Positions 35,507 through 44,431 of a stretch of DNA of 64,000 bases are shown one piece after another. The position numbers and the translations under genes are program-made. Numbering within the stretch: the stretch's first letter is position 1; the number at the start of each line of letters is the position of its first letter. The stretch spans positions 56,973-120,972 of the forward strand of contig CALKZY010000019.1 of the NCBI GenBank assembly GCA_938002965.1, given 5' to 3'. The notes under the pieces were generated by a model. It did no database searches and was not told the origin of the DNA. It saw nothing but the letters and a program-made list of their open reading frames with translations. This DNA is from an uncultured Acidimicrobiales bacterium. GTDB taxonomy: Bacteria; Actinomycetota; Acidimicrobiia; Acidimicrobiales; SZUA-35.

Positions 35507-36559
35507 CTATAGATCCTCGATAAGTGTTCGGAGTTTGGCAACCGCTGCGACCGGGTTGTCGGTACGGGGACTGACGTTGACGACAGTTATGCCAGCCTGC
35601 TTCCACGCCGCCAGCCGTTCCCGGACCTCGCCTTCGGGGCCGACCAGACCGGCCTTGCGGAGGTAGTCGCCCGGCACCATTGCCGCCGCCTCGTCCTTAT
35701 GTCCGTCCAGGTAGAGGTCTTGGATCTTCTCGGCTTCGGCTTCGTACCCCATCAGCCGGGCGATGGTGTTGTAGAAGTTCTTGTCCCGGGCGCCCATGCC
35801 GCCCCAGTACAGGGCCACGTTGTCGCGCTGGGTGTCGACGACAGCGTCGGCTTCAGCCCCCGTGTACTGATCGCCGATAGCCAGAGCGGTACTGATTGAG
35901 ATGTCCAGAGGGCCGAGTGATTCGTCCCGCTCAGCCAAACCAGCTGTCAACTCGTCACCCCAGATGCTGTCGATCTGCTCCGGTAGGAATGAGGTAGGCA
36001 TCCAACCGTTGGCCAGTCGAGCGGTTTCGCGAACTGACTTTGACATGAGCGAGGCCCACCAGATTGGAATCTCCGACCGGTAGTCGTGTCGAATCAGCTT
36101 GAGGGGCTTGCCCAGTCCGGTGCCCTGACCTTCCGGCAGCGGAACCTGCACCGTCGGGCCGTCGTGCACGATACGTTCCCGTCGCAGCGCCTGGCGGGTT
36201 ATCTCGATGTAGTCACGGGTGCGCGACAACGGTTTTGTGTAGGGGATCCCGTGGAAGCCTTCGATGACCTGAGGGCCGCTAGCTCCGAGCCCGAGGATGA
36301 ACCGGCCGCGGCTGATGGCATCACATCCGGCTGCTGTTTGGGCCACCGCAGAGGCCGAACGGGAGTACACGTTGATGATCCCGGTTCCCAGCTCGACTTG
36401 CTCGGTCACCGCTGCCAGGTAACCAATACGACTGATGGCGTCTACCCCGTAGGCTTCGGAGCACCAAATGATGTCGAGGCCCGCTTTCTCGAGTTCGACC
36501 GCCTGACGGGCGCCTTCATGAAAGTCCTGCTGATAATGGATGGCGTAGCCGATTTTCAT
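35507..36559 (-). CDS. LLM-class oxidoreductase (probably F420-dependent)
   Basis: A 350-residue TIM-barrel enzyme: MKIGYAIHYQQDFHEGARQA, IWCSEAYGVDAISRIGYLAA, TGIINVYSRSASAVAQTAA, GRFILGLGASGPQVIEGFHG. It is clearly paralogous to 45528-46583, with the same length and GRFILGxGxSGPQVxEGxHG block. It is the last gene of a four-gene minus-strand operon and overlaps the CaiB/BaiF stop by four bases. F420H2 use is inferred from the family. A role in the same acyl-CoA pathway is likely. Confidence 0.9.
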   Translation of the reverse strand: MKIGYAIHYQQDFHEGARQAVELEKAGLDIIWCSEAYGVDAISRIGYLAAVTEQVELGTGIINVYSRSASAVAQTAAGCDAISRGRFILGLGASGPQVIEGFHGIPYTKPLSRTRDYIEITRQALRRERIVHDGPTVQVPLPEGQGTGLGKPLKLIRHDYRSEIPIWWASLMSKSVRETARLANGWMPTSFLPEQIDSIWGDELTAGLAERDESLGPLDISISTALAIGDQYTGAEADAVVDTQRDNVALYWGGMGARDKNFYNTIARLMGYEAEAEKIQDLYLDGHKDEAAAMVPGDYLRKAGLVGPEGEVRERLAAWKQAGITVVNVSPRTDNPVAAVAKLRTLIEDL

Positions 36560-37803
36560 TCCGTCTCCCGAATTACGTTGGCTTGGCGCAGCTTCGAAAT
36601 TTCACCTGGTTCGAGGCCGAGCTGATCAAGAATGTCTTGGGTATGTTCGCCGAGTCCGGGTGGAGGCCCGGACGGTCCAACCTCGGCGGTGTGGAAACGC
36701 ATGGGTGCTCGGACGCTGCGTATTGTTCCGACTTCGGTTCCCGGAATCTCGCAGAACAAGCCGATGGCCTCGGCCTGCGGGTCACGAACCACTTCGTCGA
36801 GTGCCTGGACGGGCCCCCACACCACGCCTTCAGCATCGAAGACCTCGCCCCACTCGTCTCTGGTTTTGGTCGACAGCGTCTCATCTAACGCGGTGATGAG
36901 TGACTCCATGTTGCGCAGCCGGTCCCGTGGCGTCACATAACGTTCGTCGTCAATCAAGTCGTGGCGGTCGATAGCCCGGCACAACTTGGCGTAGTTGGCC
37001 GCGCCGGGCATGGAGATCACCAGCCATTTGCCGTCACCACAGGGGAATCGATTGTTAGTGGCGATGACGGCCTGGTGGCGACTGCGCAGCGGCACGAAGG
37101 CCCCGTCGACGGCGGTAATCGAATAGTCACAACCCAGAGTCCATGCGGCGGTCTCCATCAGCGACGTTTCCACCACTTGGCCCTCACCGGTTCGTTCGGC
37201 CTGGCGGAGAGCGGCCAGGATGGCACCGAAGAATGCCAGTCCGGTTGTCTGGTCACCCTGCCCGGGTCGGGCCATTGGGGGAGTGGCATCGGGGCCCTCT
37301 CGTACTGCCTCCATGAGACCCGAGCGGGCGAAGAAGGCTGTTACGTCGAACCCCGGCCGCCAGGCTTCGGGGCCGGTGGTTCCGTAACCGGTCAAGGTGG
37401 CGTGAACCAGCGTTGGGTTGAAGGCATGCAACGAGTCGGGGTCGAGGCCCATCTTGGCTTGCCGCGGCGCCAGCATGTTGCACATGAAGACCTGGGCGTC
37501 AGCCACCAGTTTGTAGACGATGTCGATGCCGGCCTCTGATGAGAGGTCGAGGGCGATTGAACGTTTACCTCGGTTACTTACGGCGAACTGGTAGTCATAG
37601 TCGCGGAGCTCGTCATCGATCTTCGGTCGCCGGGCCTGTCCCCGCCACGGGTCACCGGACAACGGTTCGATGCGGATGACGTCGGCCCCGAGGTCGGCCA
37701 GAATGGCGCCGGCGCTGGGGGCGGCCACGTAGCCGGCAAGTTCGACGACGGTTACGTCGTCTAGGGGTTTTATTGCGCTGTTCGTAGTGTTCAATGTCCT
37801 CAC
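36556..37803 (-). CDS. CaiB/BaiF-type family III CoA-transferase
   Basis: A 415-residue CoA-transferase: VVELAGYVAAPSAGAILADLGADVIRIEPLSGD minus its ends at the N-terminus, SNRGKRSIALDLSSEAG, LVHATLTGYGTTGPEAWRPG, and MARPGQGDQTTGLAFFGAIL. The Asp in GQGDQTTG aligns with the catalytic aspartate that forms the acyl-enzyme anhydride. It moves CoA between organic acids. Four-base overlaps join it to the epoxide hydrolase gene before and the LLM gene after, so it is part of one operon. Confidence 0.92.
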   Translation of the reverse strand: MRTLNTTNSAIKPLDDVTVVELAGYVAAPSAGAILADLGADVIRIEPLSGDPWRGQARRPKIDDELRDYDYQFAVSNRGKRSIALDLSSEAGIDIVYKLVADAQVFMCNMLAPRQAKMGLDPDSLHAFNPTLVHATLTGYGTTGPEAWRPGFDVTAFFARSGLMEAVREGPDATPPMARPGQGDQTTGLAFFGAILAALRQAERTGEGQVVETSLMETAAWTLGCDYSITAVDGAFVPLRSRHQAVIATNNRFPCGDGKWLVISMPGAANYAKLCRAIDRHDLIDDERYVTPRDRLRNMESLITALDETLSTKTRDEWGEVFDAEGVVWGPVQALDEVVRDPQAEAIGLFCEIPGTEVGTIRSVRAPMRFHTAEVGPSGPPPGLGEHTQDILDQLGLEPGEISKLRQANVIRETE

Positions 37804-38948
37804 CTAACCTGTCGGAAGCAGGCCCGAACCTCGTCCACGAAGACGCCCGGCTGCTCGAATGCGGCGAAGTGCCCGCCTTTGGGTAGCTGGTTGAAGTGGA
37901 TGAGGTTGGTAAAGCGTTTGCGGGCCCAGCGCTCGGAAGTGCGAAAGATCTCTTTGGGGAACATGCTGATCCCTGCCGGAATCTCGACCGGGTCTCGGTT
38001 CCTCGTGCCGAAGCTCTCCCAGTACAGACGAGCTGAGGAGGTGGCCGAGTTGGTCAGCCAGTACAGCATGATGTTGTCGAGCAGTTCGTCGCGCTCGACC
38101 ACGTTTTCGGGGTGGCCGTCGCAGTCCATCCAGCGATGGTATTTCTCCACTATCCAGGCGGCCTGTCCAGCAGGGGAGTCCGCTAGTCCGTAACCAATCG
38201 ATTGGGGCCTCGTGCTCTGCTGCTTGGCGTAGCCCGAGTCGTGGTCTTGATAAAAGGCGTACCCGGCCAGCGCCGACTTCTCGGTCTCGGTGAGACCGTC
38301 CATGGCGTCAGGGTCAGGGTTGATGATCGGCATGTTTATATGAATCGCTGCGCATCGCCCGCGGTTCTGGACCCCGATCTGGGTGGTGACGGCTGAGCCC
38401 CAGTCGCCGCCTTGGGCCACGTAGGAGTCGTAGCCCAACTGCTCCATCAACCGGTCCCAGGCTCGAGCGATGTTCGCCACGCCCCATCCGGTCTCGGTGG
38501 GTTTGCCGGAGAACCCGTAGCCCGGCAACGTTGGACACACAACGTGGAACGCGTCGGCCGGGTCGCCGCCGTGAGCGGCAGGATCCGAGAGAGGGCCGAT
38601 TACCTTCTGAAACTCAACAATTGAACCGGGCCAGCCATGGGTCATGAGTAACGGCATGGCGTTCGGTTCCGGTGAGCGCACGTGCATGAAATGGATGTCG
38701 ACCGGATCCACTCCGTCGTCGTAGGAGATAGGAGTTCGGAAACCTTCCCAGCGGTTGAGTTCGGCTTCGCGAGATCGCCAGTTGTAGTCGTTCAACCAGT
38801 ACCGGACCACCTCGGACAGGTAGGCCAGAGGGGTTCCCTGGGACCAGTCGTCGACCAGTTCGGCGTCGGGCAATCGGGTGGCGGCCAGCCGGCGTTGGAG
38901 GTCGTCCAACTGCTCGTCGGTGGCGTGGATGGCAAACGGTTCGATCAC
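37800..38948 (-). CDS. Epoxide hydrolase (EHN-domain alpha/beta hydrolase)
   Basis: A 382-residue enzyme of the microsomal-type epoxide hydrolase family. The EHN domain occupies about residues 1-110. The oxyanion loop is MTHGWPGSIVEF, the nucleophile is Asp in VAQGGDWGSAVTTQ, and the C-terminal catalytic His is in LPKGGHFAAFEQP. The ring-opening Tyr candidates are in YAFYQDHDSGYAKQ. It converts epoxides to diols. It lies 19 bp after the SDR gene and overlaps the CoA-transferase gene by four bases. Confidence 0.9.
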   Translation of the reverse strand: MIEPFAIHATDEQLDDLQRRLAATRLPDAELVDDWSQGTPLAYLSEVVRYWLNDYNWRSREAELNRWEGFRTPISYDDGVDPVDIHFMHVRSPEPNAMPLLMTHGWPGSIVEFQKVIGPLSDPAAHGGDPADAFHVVCPTLPGYGFSGKPTETGWGVANIARAWDRLMEQLGYDSYVAQGGDWGSAVTTQIGVQNRGRCAAIHINMPIINPDPDAMDGLTETEKSALAGYAFYQDHDSGYAKQQSTRPQSIGYGLADSPAGQAAWIVEKYHRWMDCDGHPENVVERDELLDNIMLYWLTNSATSSARLYWESFGTRNRDPVEIPAGISMFPKEIFRTSERWARKRFTNLIHFNQLPKGGHFAAFEQPGVFVDEVRACFRQVR

Positions 38949-38967
38949 GTGTGGCTCCTGGTCTTCG

Positions 38968-39729
38968 TCAGCCCGCCATGGTCAGGCCGCCGGAAACCGA
39001 CAGTGTCTGACCAGTGGTGAATGAGGCCCCCTCGGAGGCGAAGTAGACGACGGCCGGGGCAACCTCTTCGGGTTGGCCCACTCGTTTCATAGGTACGGCG
39101 TTGGCCATCGCTCCGATGACTCGCTCGCCGTCTTCGTTGGCTCCGACGATCTCGCCTAGCAGCGGGGTGTCGGTTGGTCCCGGGCAGACCACGTTGACGG
39201 TGATGCCTTTGCGGGCCACCTCACGGGCCAGCGTCTTGGAGAAGGCGATGGTGCCACCTTTGGCTCCGCTGTAAACCGCCTCAAGCGAGGACCCGACTCG
39301 CCCGGCGTCTGAGGCGATGTTTATGACGCGGCCCCAGCCTCGTTCGATCATGGTCGGCACACAGGCATGGGTGGTTCGTAGCATGCCTTTGTAGTTGATC
39401 TCGATGATGTGATCCCAGAACTCTTCGTCGGTGTCGACAAAGCGCATGAACTTGTCCCATCCGGCGACGTTGACCAAAATGTCGATTGGTCCGAGCTCAT
39501 CGGCTACCGCCAAACAACCTTGGATCACCGAGTCGGAATCGGTGATGTCCATCGCTACTGCCAGAGCTTCGCCTTCGGTACCGCTGATCAGCGCCGCTGT
39601 TTCGTCAGCGCCGGAGGAGTTGATGTCGGCCACGGCCACCCGACGGCCAGCGGCAGCCAAAGCCAGGCATACCTCCCGGCCGATTCCGCTGGCTCCACCG
39701 GTTACCAGCGCCACCCGTTCACCACTCAT
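38968..39729 (-). CDS. SDR-family dehydrogenase, 2-hydroxycyclohexanecarboxyl-CoA dehydrogenase (BadH)-like
   Basis: A 253-residue classical SDR: VTGGASGIGREVCLALA, NVAGWDKF in place of the usual NNAG, catalytic Ser in NIASDAGRVGSS, YSGAKGG for YxxxK, and NVVCPGPTDTPLL. The blocks GWDKF and ASDAGRVGSSLEAVY are hallmarks of BadH-type alicyclic hydroxyacyl-CoA dehydrogenases. It begins the four-gene operon SDR, epoxide hydrolase, CoA-transferase, LLM. BadH-like activity is a family inference. Confidence 0.88.
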   Translation of the reverse strand: MSGERVALVTGGASGIGREVCLALAAAGRRVAVADINSSGADETAALISGTEGEALAVAMDITDSDSVIQGCLAVADELGPIDILVNVAGWDKFMRFVDTDEEFWDHIIEINYKGMLRTTHACVPTMIERGWGRVINIASDAGRVGSSLEAVYSGAKGGTIAFSKTLAREVARKGITVNVVCPGPTDTPLLGEIVGANEDGERVIGAMANAVPMKRVGQPEEVAPAVVYFASEGASFTTGQTLSVSGGLTMAG

Positions 39730-39892
39730 ACCGTCCGATCCCTTCGCTCGTGTCCAAACCTGGGTCGAGCGTAGCTCACGGTCTTAGCGGGCGAAGAGCC
39801 TGACGTAGAGCGATGAACCCCAGAATCGGCAGAGCCAGAATTGGGAAAGATGGAACTGAGGGAGGCAGAGTCCGTCGATATCATGGCCGCTC

Positions 39893-41089
39893 ATGCGCCA
39901 GATCGACACAATCGCCGACTTCGAGCGATGGCTGGACGTCGAATCCGGCTCCGCTCCGTTTCCGGTAGCGGTACAAAGCCTGGATCTACGAAGCCAGGAG
40001 CAGCGGATAGCGGAGGCGACGTTCGCCGACGCAATCTTTCTGGCCTGCGAGCTGTCGGAGCTGGCAGCGGGACACATCGTCATGACCGGGGGAGTAGTCA
40101 TCCCCGACCTGTCCGGTTTCGACTTCACCGTTCACCGCAGTTCGCTGTACACGGTCGGTGAGTTATTCGATGGGTTCGATCCGTCTGACCCCGACGGCTA
40201 CTCGAAGTCCTATGACCAGCGTGTCCACCGCCAATATTTGGAACAAGGCACGTCGCCTCGGGCGTTCAACACCAGCCTTGCCCGCCGCCTTCACGACCAT
40301 TCGATTACCGAGGCGTTGGACGACGCCTTGGTCGACGCCAACGCACCGGGTGACGACGAAGGGGCTATCTCGCTCCGCAAAGTGGTGGCCATCATGGGCG
40401 GCCACAGCATGGAACGGTCGGAGCCAATGTACGGCTCGGTGGCTCGGATCTCTCGGGAGTTGACCCGGCGCAACTTCCTCATGATCAGCGGTGGGGGCCC
40501 CGGCGCCATGGAAGCTACTCACCTTGGAGCGTTCTTGGCGTCGCGACCGGACGACGACCTCGAGCAGGCGTTAGCTGTTCTTCGCCCCCGGCCGTCTGGT
40601 GCTTTGCCGGGCAAAGAATACGCCGACCGTGATTGGCTTCATCGAGCCTGGGCGGTGCTTGAGCAGTTCCCTATCCCGACTGGGGCCGAATCTCAGTGTA
40701 TGAGCATAGGTGTGCCGACCTGGTTGTATGGACATGAGCCACCCACCGTGTTCGCCAGTCACATCGCCAAGTACTTCGCTAACAGCGTCCGAGAGGACGG
40801 CCTGCTGGCCCTGGCATCACACGGTGTGGTTTTTGCGCCCGGTAGCGCCGGAACGACCCAGGAGATCTTCCAGGACGCCGCTCAAAATCATTACGGCACG
40901 CAGGGTTTGTACTCGCCCATGATCCTCTTCGGATCTGAGTTCTGGACTACCACAAGGCCCGTCTGGCCGTTGCTGTCTCATATGGCCTCCGGTCACCGCT
41001 ATGGCGAGTTGCTGACCCTCACGGACTCGGAGACTGAAGTAGTAGAGCGGATTACCGCCTACGATCCGACGGCATTTCTCGTCGACTAG
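39893..41089 (+). CDS. LOG-family (lysine-decarboxylase-fold) protein, long form
   Basis: A 398-residue protein with the LOG/TIGR00730 Rossmann fold in its second half: VVAIMGGHSMER, MISGGGPGAMEATHLGAF, and VVFAPGSAGTTQEIFQDAAQ, where the family motif PGGxGTxxE has Ser for the second Gly. The N-terminal about 160 residues are an extra domain, as in PpnN-type nucleotide 5'-monophosphate nucleosidases. The likely reaction is release of base and ribose-5-phosphate from nucleoside monophosphates. It is divergent from the SDR operon. ATG 39893. Confidence 0.82.
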   Translation: MRQIDTIADFERWLDVESGSAPFPVAVQSLDLRSQEQRIAEATFADAIFLACELSELAAGHIVMTGGVVIPDLSGFDFTVHRSSLYTVGELFDGFDPSDPDGYSKSYDQRVHRQYLEQGTSPRAFNTSLARRLHDHSITEALDDALVDANAPGDDEGAISLRKVVAIMGGHSMERSEPMYGSVARISRELTRRNFLMISGGGPGAMEATHLGAFLASRPDDDLEQALAVLRPRPSGALPGKEYADRDWLHRAWAVLEQFPIPTGAESQCMSIGVPTWLYGHEPPTVFASHIAKYFANSVREDGLLALASHGVVFAPGSAGTTQEIFQDAAQNHYGTQGLYSPMILFGSEFWTTTRPVWPLLSHMASGHRYGELLTLTDSETEVVERITAYDPTAFLVD

Positions 41090-41190
41090 GCCCGATCGGT
41101 CGTCGCGACCACAGTCGCTTCGTCTGAAACTTACGTTGTCCGACCTTCGGTCGGCTATGTTCGGCTCCTGCCCAACGAGAGGACAAGCCA

Positions 41191-41751
41191 ATGAACATCT
41201 CCGTAAGCGGTCGCCATACGACGGTTTCGAATTCGCTTCGTCGCCAGGCTGAAGACAAGATTGGGCGCCTCGACAAATATCTTCCGGGAATGGACCGGGC
41301 TGAGATCCACTTCTGGGAGGTCAAGAACCCTCGGGTAGAAAACCGCGAGTTCTGTGAGGTGACGATAAGCGGGCACGGTCACCATGTTCGTTGCAAAGTG
41401 TCGGCTCCCGATGGCTTCACGGCCGTTGATCTCGCCGTCGACAAACTTGAGCGTCAACTCCGCAAGCTGAAGACGAAAATTCAGCGGCGTCAGCACGGCC
41501 GCGAACGTCCAACCCTGGAGCCGGACTTGCTTCCCGACTCGCTGTTGCCGGATGAACAGCAGCCGGAGCCGGTCTACAAGATCGTCAAGTCAAAGTTGTT
41601 CGACGAGGCCCCGCTGGATCCGCAGGAAGCAGCCCTTCAGATGGATCTGCTCAACCACGATTTTTTCCTCTTCCGAAACTCGGAAAATGATCGGGCCGCT
41701 GTGGTGTACCGTCGTGCCGACGGTGACGTAGGCCAAATCGAACTTGAGTGA
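41191..41751 (+). CDS. hpf: Ribosome hibernation promoting factor, long form
   Basis: A 186-residue long-type HPF. The N-terminal domain (MNISVSGRHTTVSNSLRRQA ... VDLAVDKLERQLRKLKTK) binds the 30S A/P-site region. The C-terminal domain (YKIVKSKLFDEAPLDPQEA, then FFLFRNSENDRAAVVYRR) drives ribosome dimerisation into 100S particles. The linker is short and acidic. ATG 41191 follows GAGAGGA. It stands alone after the LOG gene and is likely induced in stationary phase or starvation. Confidence 0.95.
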   Translation: MNISVSGRHTTVSNSLRRQAEDKIGRLDKYLPGMDRAEIHFWEVKNPRVENREFCEVTISGHGHHVRCKVSAPDGFTAVDLAVDKLERQLRKLKTKIQRRQHGRERPTLEPDLLPDSLLPDEQQPEPVYKIVKSKLFDEAPLDPQEAALQMDLLNHDFFLFRNSENDRAAVVYRRADGDVGQIELE

Positions 41752-41766
41752 ACCGGGAGCATAGGT

Positions 41767-42939
41767 CTAGGCGATGCAATCGGAAGCGACGCATTCGGCA
41801 GCGATGCTGCTGATGGCGGTACCTCGACGGGGTTGGCGGACTTCGTTGCGGTCATAGCCATTGGTGGTGTAACCAAGCGACAGGCCGGTGGCCGGATCAG
41901 CCCAGGCGAGCTGCCCACCGGCACCGTTGTGCCCGAACGCTGTTGCCGACACAGTGCGGCCGAGGCCGCGGATGTTGGCCAGGCCGTCGTCGCCAGCCAC
42001 GATCACGCCCAGTGCTCGATTGGCGGGGACACCGAATGGGTCGGCAAAGGTGTTGCGGACCGTGCCGGTTGCATCGGCCAGGATGGTCGGGTCCCAAATG
42101 CCGTTCGAATTGTGGAGCAACTCCTGGTAGAACAACGCTAGATCTTTGGCTCGGGCCATCCCTCCGCCACCCGGTACACCGGTTGCTCGCACGTCGGGTC
42201 GGTTGAAGCTCAAAACGGCGGCGTCGGTCACTTCGGTTTCCGGTAGTTCACGAACCCCGAAGGCCGCCTCAAGCTCGTCGGGCGTGGCCTGTTCTCCGGT
42301 GAGGACGAGGTCGGCGATGTCGGCCTGACTCTCCGGGGCGATGCCAAGGATCCGGGGTAGGCCAGCTGGGCCGGTAATACGTTGCTCCAGCACATCTCGG
42401 TAGTCCGAACCGGTGGCTCGGTCGATGATCTCGGCCAGGACCCAGTGAGCTGACGTGGCGTGGTACTCGAAGCGGGTGCCGGGCTCCCAGTTCAGCTTCC
42501 AGTTGGCCATCGCCGGAATCCTGGTTTCCGACGAGTCCCAGGCTGGCGGTGTCAGTGGGGCGTGCGGAAAACCTGAGGTGTGTAGCATCACCTGCTCCAC
42601 CGTGATTTGGGCTTTGCTTGCCGCATCCGGGCCGTCGCCAGCAAACTCGGCGAAGTACTCGACAACCGGTCGGGAAACATCAACGATCCCATCGGCCATC
42701 AGTGTCCAGACGACCGAGGCTACGAACGGCTTGGTAGCGGAGAAGATGCAATAACGGGTATCGACCGAGGCGTCGCCAAAGGCCTCCTCCGCCACGATCT
42801 CACCGTTGAACGCCAGCGCTATCTGAGCCGATGGCAGCAGGCCTTCGTCTACCTCTCGGCGAGCGCGGCTCAGAAGCTTGTCGATCTGGACGTCGCTCAG
42901 ACTCTTCGCGCTGGCAGTGTTGTTACTCGTGGTAGCCAT
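41767..42939 (-). CDS. Serine hydrolase of the class-C beta-lactamase/esterase family
   Basis: A 390-residue penicillin-binding-fold hydrolase. The nucleophile motif SATK (in YCIFSATKPFVASV), a Tyr motif at FEYHATSAHWVLAEI, and FGHNGAGGQLAWADP in place of the KTG region identify the EstB/LACTB-like group. Such proteins are usually esterases or peptidases rather than true beta-lactamases. I see no signal peptide, so it is probably cytoplasmic. It is convergent with hpf and followed upstream by the DoxX-like gene. Confidence 0.88.
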   Translation of the reverse strand: MATTSNNTASAKSLSDVQIDKLLSRARREVDEGLLPSAQIALAFNGEIVAEEAFGDASVDTRYCIFSATKPFVASVVWTLMADGIVDVSRPVVEYFAEFAGDGPDAASKAQITVEQVMLHTSGFPHAPLTPPAWDSSETRIPAMANWKLNWEPGTRFEYHATSAHWVLAEIIDRATGSDYRDVLEQRITGPAGLPRILGIAPESQADIADLVLTGEQATPDELEAAFGVRELPETEVTDAAVLSFNRPDVRATGVPGGGGMARAKDLALFYQELLHNSNGIWDPTILADATGTVRNTFADPFGVPANRALGVIVAGDDGLANIRGLGRTVSATAFGHNGAGGQLAWADPATGLSLGYTTNGYDRNEVRQPRRGTAISSIAAECVASDCIA

Positions 42940-42948
42940 GCCGCAACG

Positions 42949-43398
42949 TTAGAAGTCGCCGGGCACCTCGGTCACATCGGCCGCTCCAGTTTGTCGATGC
43001 AAAAGCGCCCCGGTGCACCATAAAGCCCAGGCAATCAATACTGGTTGGCCGAACAGTCGGATGAACCGTTTGAGGTCTGTATCCAATCCGAAGGCGTCTG
43101 TGCCTTCAACGAACTGAGCGATGTTGCCGGGAAAGATAGCGACAAAGAAGGCGGCGGCCAGCCACCCGGCCCGAGGCCGAAAGCTTGCCGGCGACAACAG
43201 CAATGCCAGCCCGAGCGCGATTTCAGCCGCTCCCGAGGCCAGCACAACGAGGTCGGCATCGAGCGGGAACCACGAAGGAACCTGAGCCTGAAACTCCTGG
43301 CGAAGCGAGGTTAGATGAGCGACCCCTGCGCCGGTCAGAATCGCTCCAAGCAGCCATCGGGCAACCGTTTTTACAAGCCCATCATCACGTCTCACCAC
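42949..43398 (-). CDS. DoxX-like membrane protein
   Basis: A four-TM protein of about 149 residues: LLGAILTGAGVAHLT, LDADLVVLASGAAEIALGLA, WLAAAFFVAIFPGNIAQFVE and FGQPVLIAWALWCTGALL. The PGNIAQFVEG block is typical of the DoxX-like group found near quinone and aromatic-redox enzymes. GTG 43398 is chosen to place TM1 near the N-terminus; TTG 43443 is an in-frame alternative. It is divergent from the LigC-like operon. Confidence 0.8.
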   Translation of the reverse strand: MVRRDDGLVKTVARWLLGAILTGAGVAHLTSLRQEFQAQVPSWFPLDADLVVLASGAAEIALGLALLLSPASFRPRAGWLAAAFFVAIFPGNIAQFVEGTDAFGLDTDLKRFIRLFGQPVLIAWALWCTGALLHRQTGAADVTEVPGDF

Positions 43399-43486
43399 CT
43401 CAACCGTATTGGTCCACTCCGCTAGGGTTGTCGCGTCAGCCAAATTCAGTCAGTCTTTCTCAAGTCAGTGACCGGAAGGAACTCCT

Positions 43487-44431
43487 GTGAAGCTCGCTCT
43501 AGGCGGTACCGGTGCTTTTGCCACCAAACACCTCGAAGGTATTCGGAACATCGACGGAGCCGAAGTGGTGTCGGTGTTCGGTCGTACAGCCGAGCGAACC
43601 GAGGCCTACGCCACCGAGCACGGCATTGAGAGATGGACTACCAACCTGGACGACATCCTCACCGACGACGAGGTTGACGCCGTTGTTCTAGCCACACCGA
43701 CCCAGATGCACGCTGCCCAATCCATCGCCTGCATGGACGCAGGTAAGCACGTCGAAGTCGAGATTCCCCTGGCTGACAGCTTGGCCGATGCTGAAGCTGT
43801 GGCCGCTAAACAAGCCGAGACAGGTCTGGTGTGCATGGTCGGCCACACTCGCCGGTTCAACCCGTCTCACCAATGGGTCCACAACAAGATTCAGGCCAAC
43901 GAATTCAACATCCAGCAAATGGATGTGCAGACGTTCTTCTTCCGCAGAACGAACTCGAACGCCAAGGGCGAGCCCAGATCGTGGACGGACCACTTGTTGT
44001 GGCACCACGCGGCCCACACTGTCGACCTCTTCGCCTATCAGACCGGCTCGGAGATCGTCGCCGCCAACGTCTTGGAAGGGCCGCATCACCCCGAGCTCGG
44101 TATCGCCATGGACATGTCCATTCAGATGAAGACGTCCAGCGGGGCGTTGCTCACACTGTCGCTGTCGTTCAACAACGACGGTCCGTTTGGAACGTTCTTT
44201 CGCTACATCGGCGACAACGGCACCTACCTCGCCCGCTACGACGACCTGATCACTGGTCGCGACGAGGTGATAGATGTGTCCAAGGTTGATGTGTCGATGA
44301 ACGGCATCGAACTGCAAGACCGAGAGTTTGTGGCCGCTATCACCGAAGGTCGGGAGCCGAACAGCTCGGTTCACCAGGTCATGAGTTGCTACGAGTGGTT
44401 GCATCGCTTAGAGGAGCAACTCAACCAATGA
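43487..44431 (+). CDS. ligC: Gfo/Idh/MocA-family dehydrogenase, close LigC (4-carboxy-2-hydroxymuconate-6-semialdehyde dehydrogenase) homolog
   Basis: A 314-residue NAD(P)-dependent dehydrogenase. The Rossmann part begins LALGGTGAFATKHLEGI, and AGKHVEVEIPLADSLADAEA marks the family. Blocks that I recognise as LigC-specific are MVGHTRRFNPSHQWVHNKI, IQQMDVQTFFFRR, WTDHLLWHHAAHTVDLFAY and VDVSMNGIELQDREF. LigC oxidises the ring-fission product of protocatechuate 4,5-cleavage, after cyclisation, to 2-pyrone-4,6-dicarboxylate. GTG 43487 has AAGGA 7 nt upstream. Its stop overlaps the ATG of the next gene (ATGA). No ligAB or ligI lies in the window, so another hydroxymuconate-type substrate cannot be excluded. 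Confidence 0.83.
   Translation: MKLALGGTGAFATKHLEGIRNIDGAEVVSVFGRTAERTEAYATEHGIERWTTNLDDILTDDEVDAVVLATPTQMHAAQSIACMDAGKHVEVEIPLADSLADAEAVAAKQAETGLVCMVGHTRRFNPSHQWVHNKIQANEFNIQQMDVQTFFFRRTNSNAKGEPRSWTDHLLWHHAAHTVDLFAYQTGSEIVAANVLEGPHHPELGIAMDMSIQMKTSSGALLTLSLSFNNDGPFGTFFRYIGDNGTYLARYDDLITGRDEVIDVSKVDVSMNGIELQDREFVAAITEGREPNSSVHQVMSCYEWLHRLEEQLNQ

Noticed and set aside
42943..43443. TTG 43443 as the start of the DoxX-like protein
   Set aside because: It adds 15 polar residues without a ribosome site; GTG 43398 places the first TM normally. Kept only as an alternative.
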